This document shows, piece after piece, positions 20,479 through 20,493 of a stretch of 20,493 bases of DNA (positions are counted from its first letter, which is position 1; every line of letters starts with the position of its first letter). The position numbers were made by a program, and so were the translations under genes. Origin of the DNA: Chitinophagaceae bacterium (GTDB lineage: Bacteria; Bacteroidota; Bacteroidia; Chitinophagales; Chitinophagaceae). Below the pieces are notes generated by a model. It saw only the letters and a program-made list of their open reading frames with translations, searched no databases and had not been told where the DNA came from. The stretch covers positions 1 through 20,493 of the forward strand of contig JAJTCI010000009.1 in the NCBI GenBank assembly GCA_021323155.1, in the 5' to 3' direction.

Positions 20479-20493
20479 ATGGAGCAATTCGCC
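20479..20493 (+). CDS. Possible start of a gene cut off by the window edge
   Basis: An ATG at 20479 opens MEQFA before the sequence ends. TGGCTTTG about 30 bases upstream is a seven-of-eight match to a -7 element. The gene would be divergent from the DUF4442 gene. Too little is visible to name it, and it may not be a start at all. Confidence 0.25.

Overview
The window looks like a chromosomal segment of a Bacteroidota bacterium, most likely Chitinophagaceae or a close relative. The grounds are moderate GC content, Bacteroidota-type promoters (TTTG about 17-21 bp upstream of TAnnTTTG), proteins typical of the phylum (a DUF4293 membrane protein, a TonB-dependent receptor, a Gly-rich TPM protein) and intergenic regions packed with short dispersed repeats. 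The genus call is inference from protein character, not from a search.

Layout. 1-2110 (minus): the N-terminal part of a secreted caspase-like (C14) peptidase that runs off the left edge, then a sugar-phosphate nucleotidyltransferase. 2425-4957 (plus): glyA, a DUF4293 membrane protein and a MOSC-domain protein. 4958-5602: a 645-bp gene-free mosaic of repeats. 5603-7465 (minus): a tightly packed lemA - TPM - TPM operon. 7553-9971 (minus): gap then pgk, with a hairpin-bearing repeat between them and an apparent repeat-derived in-frame insertion inside pgk. 10186-10349 (plus): a self-contained tRNA-Glu(TTC) unit with promoter and terminator. 10413-13188 (plus): a small membrane protein, a SulP anion transporter and a beta-carbonic anhydrase, ended by a strong terminator. 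13214-14011 (minus): a TerB-like protein with a glycine-rich tail. 14363-15063: an unknown 90-aa protein, a possible 29-aa membrane micropeptide and a KGG-motif stress protein. 15229-19615 (minus): an apparent operon of beta-CASP metallo-beta-lactamase RNase - MgtC-like protein - unknown 97-aa protein - TonB-dependent receptor. 19823-20314 (minus): a DUF4442 hotdog protein. A possible new gene starts in the last 15 bases.

Function. The region is mostly housekeeping: glycolysis (gap, pgk), one-carbon metabolism (glyA), a tRNA, bicarbonate handling (SulP with carbonic anhydrase), envelope proteins and RNA turnover. I see no recognisable defence system, prophage, insertion sequence or CRISPR array.

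The most unusual content is non-coding. At least eight families of short repeats occupy the intergenic spaces. One 555-bp block is bounded by 38-bp direct repeats, each a perfect hairpin, and encloses two 122-bp modules of exact 11-bp periodicity. One GC-rich element appears to have entered the pgk reading frame without breaking it. The second point of interest is the small unknown proteins in otherwise familiar operons.
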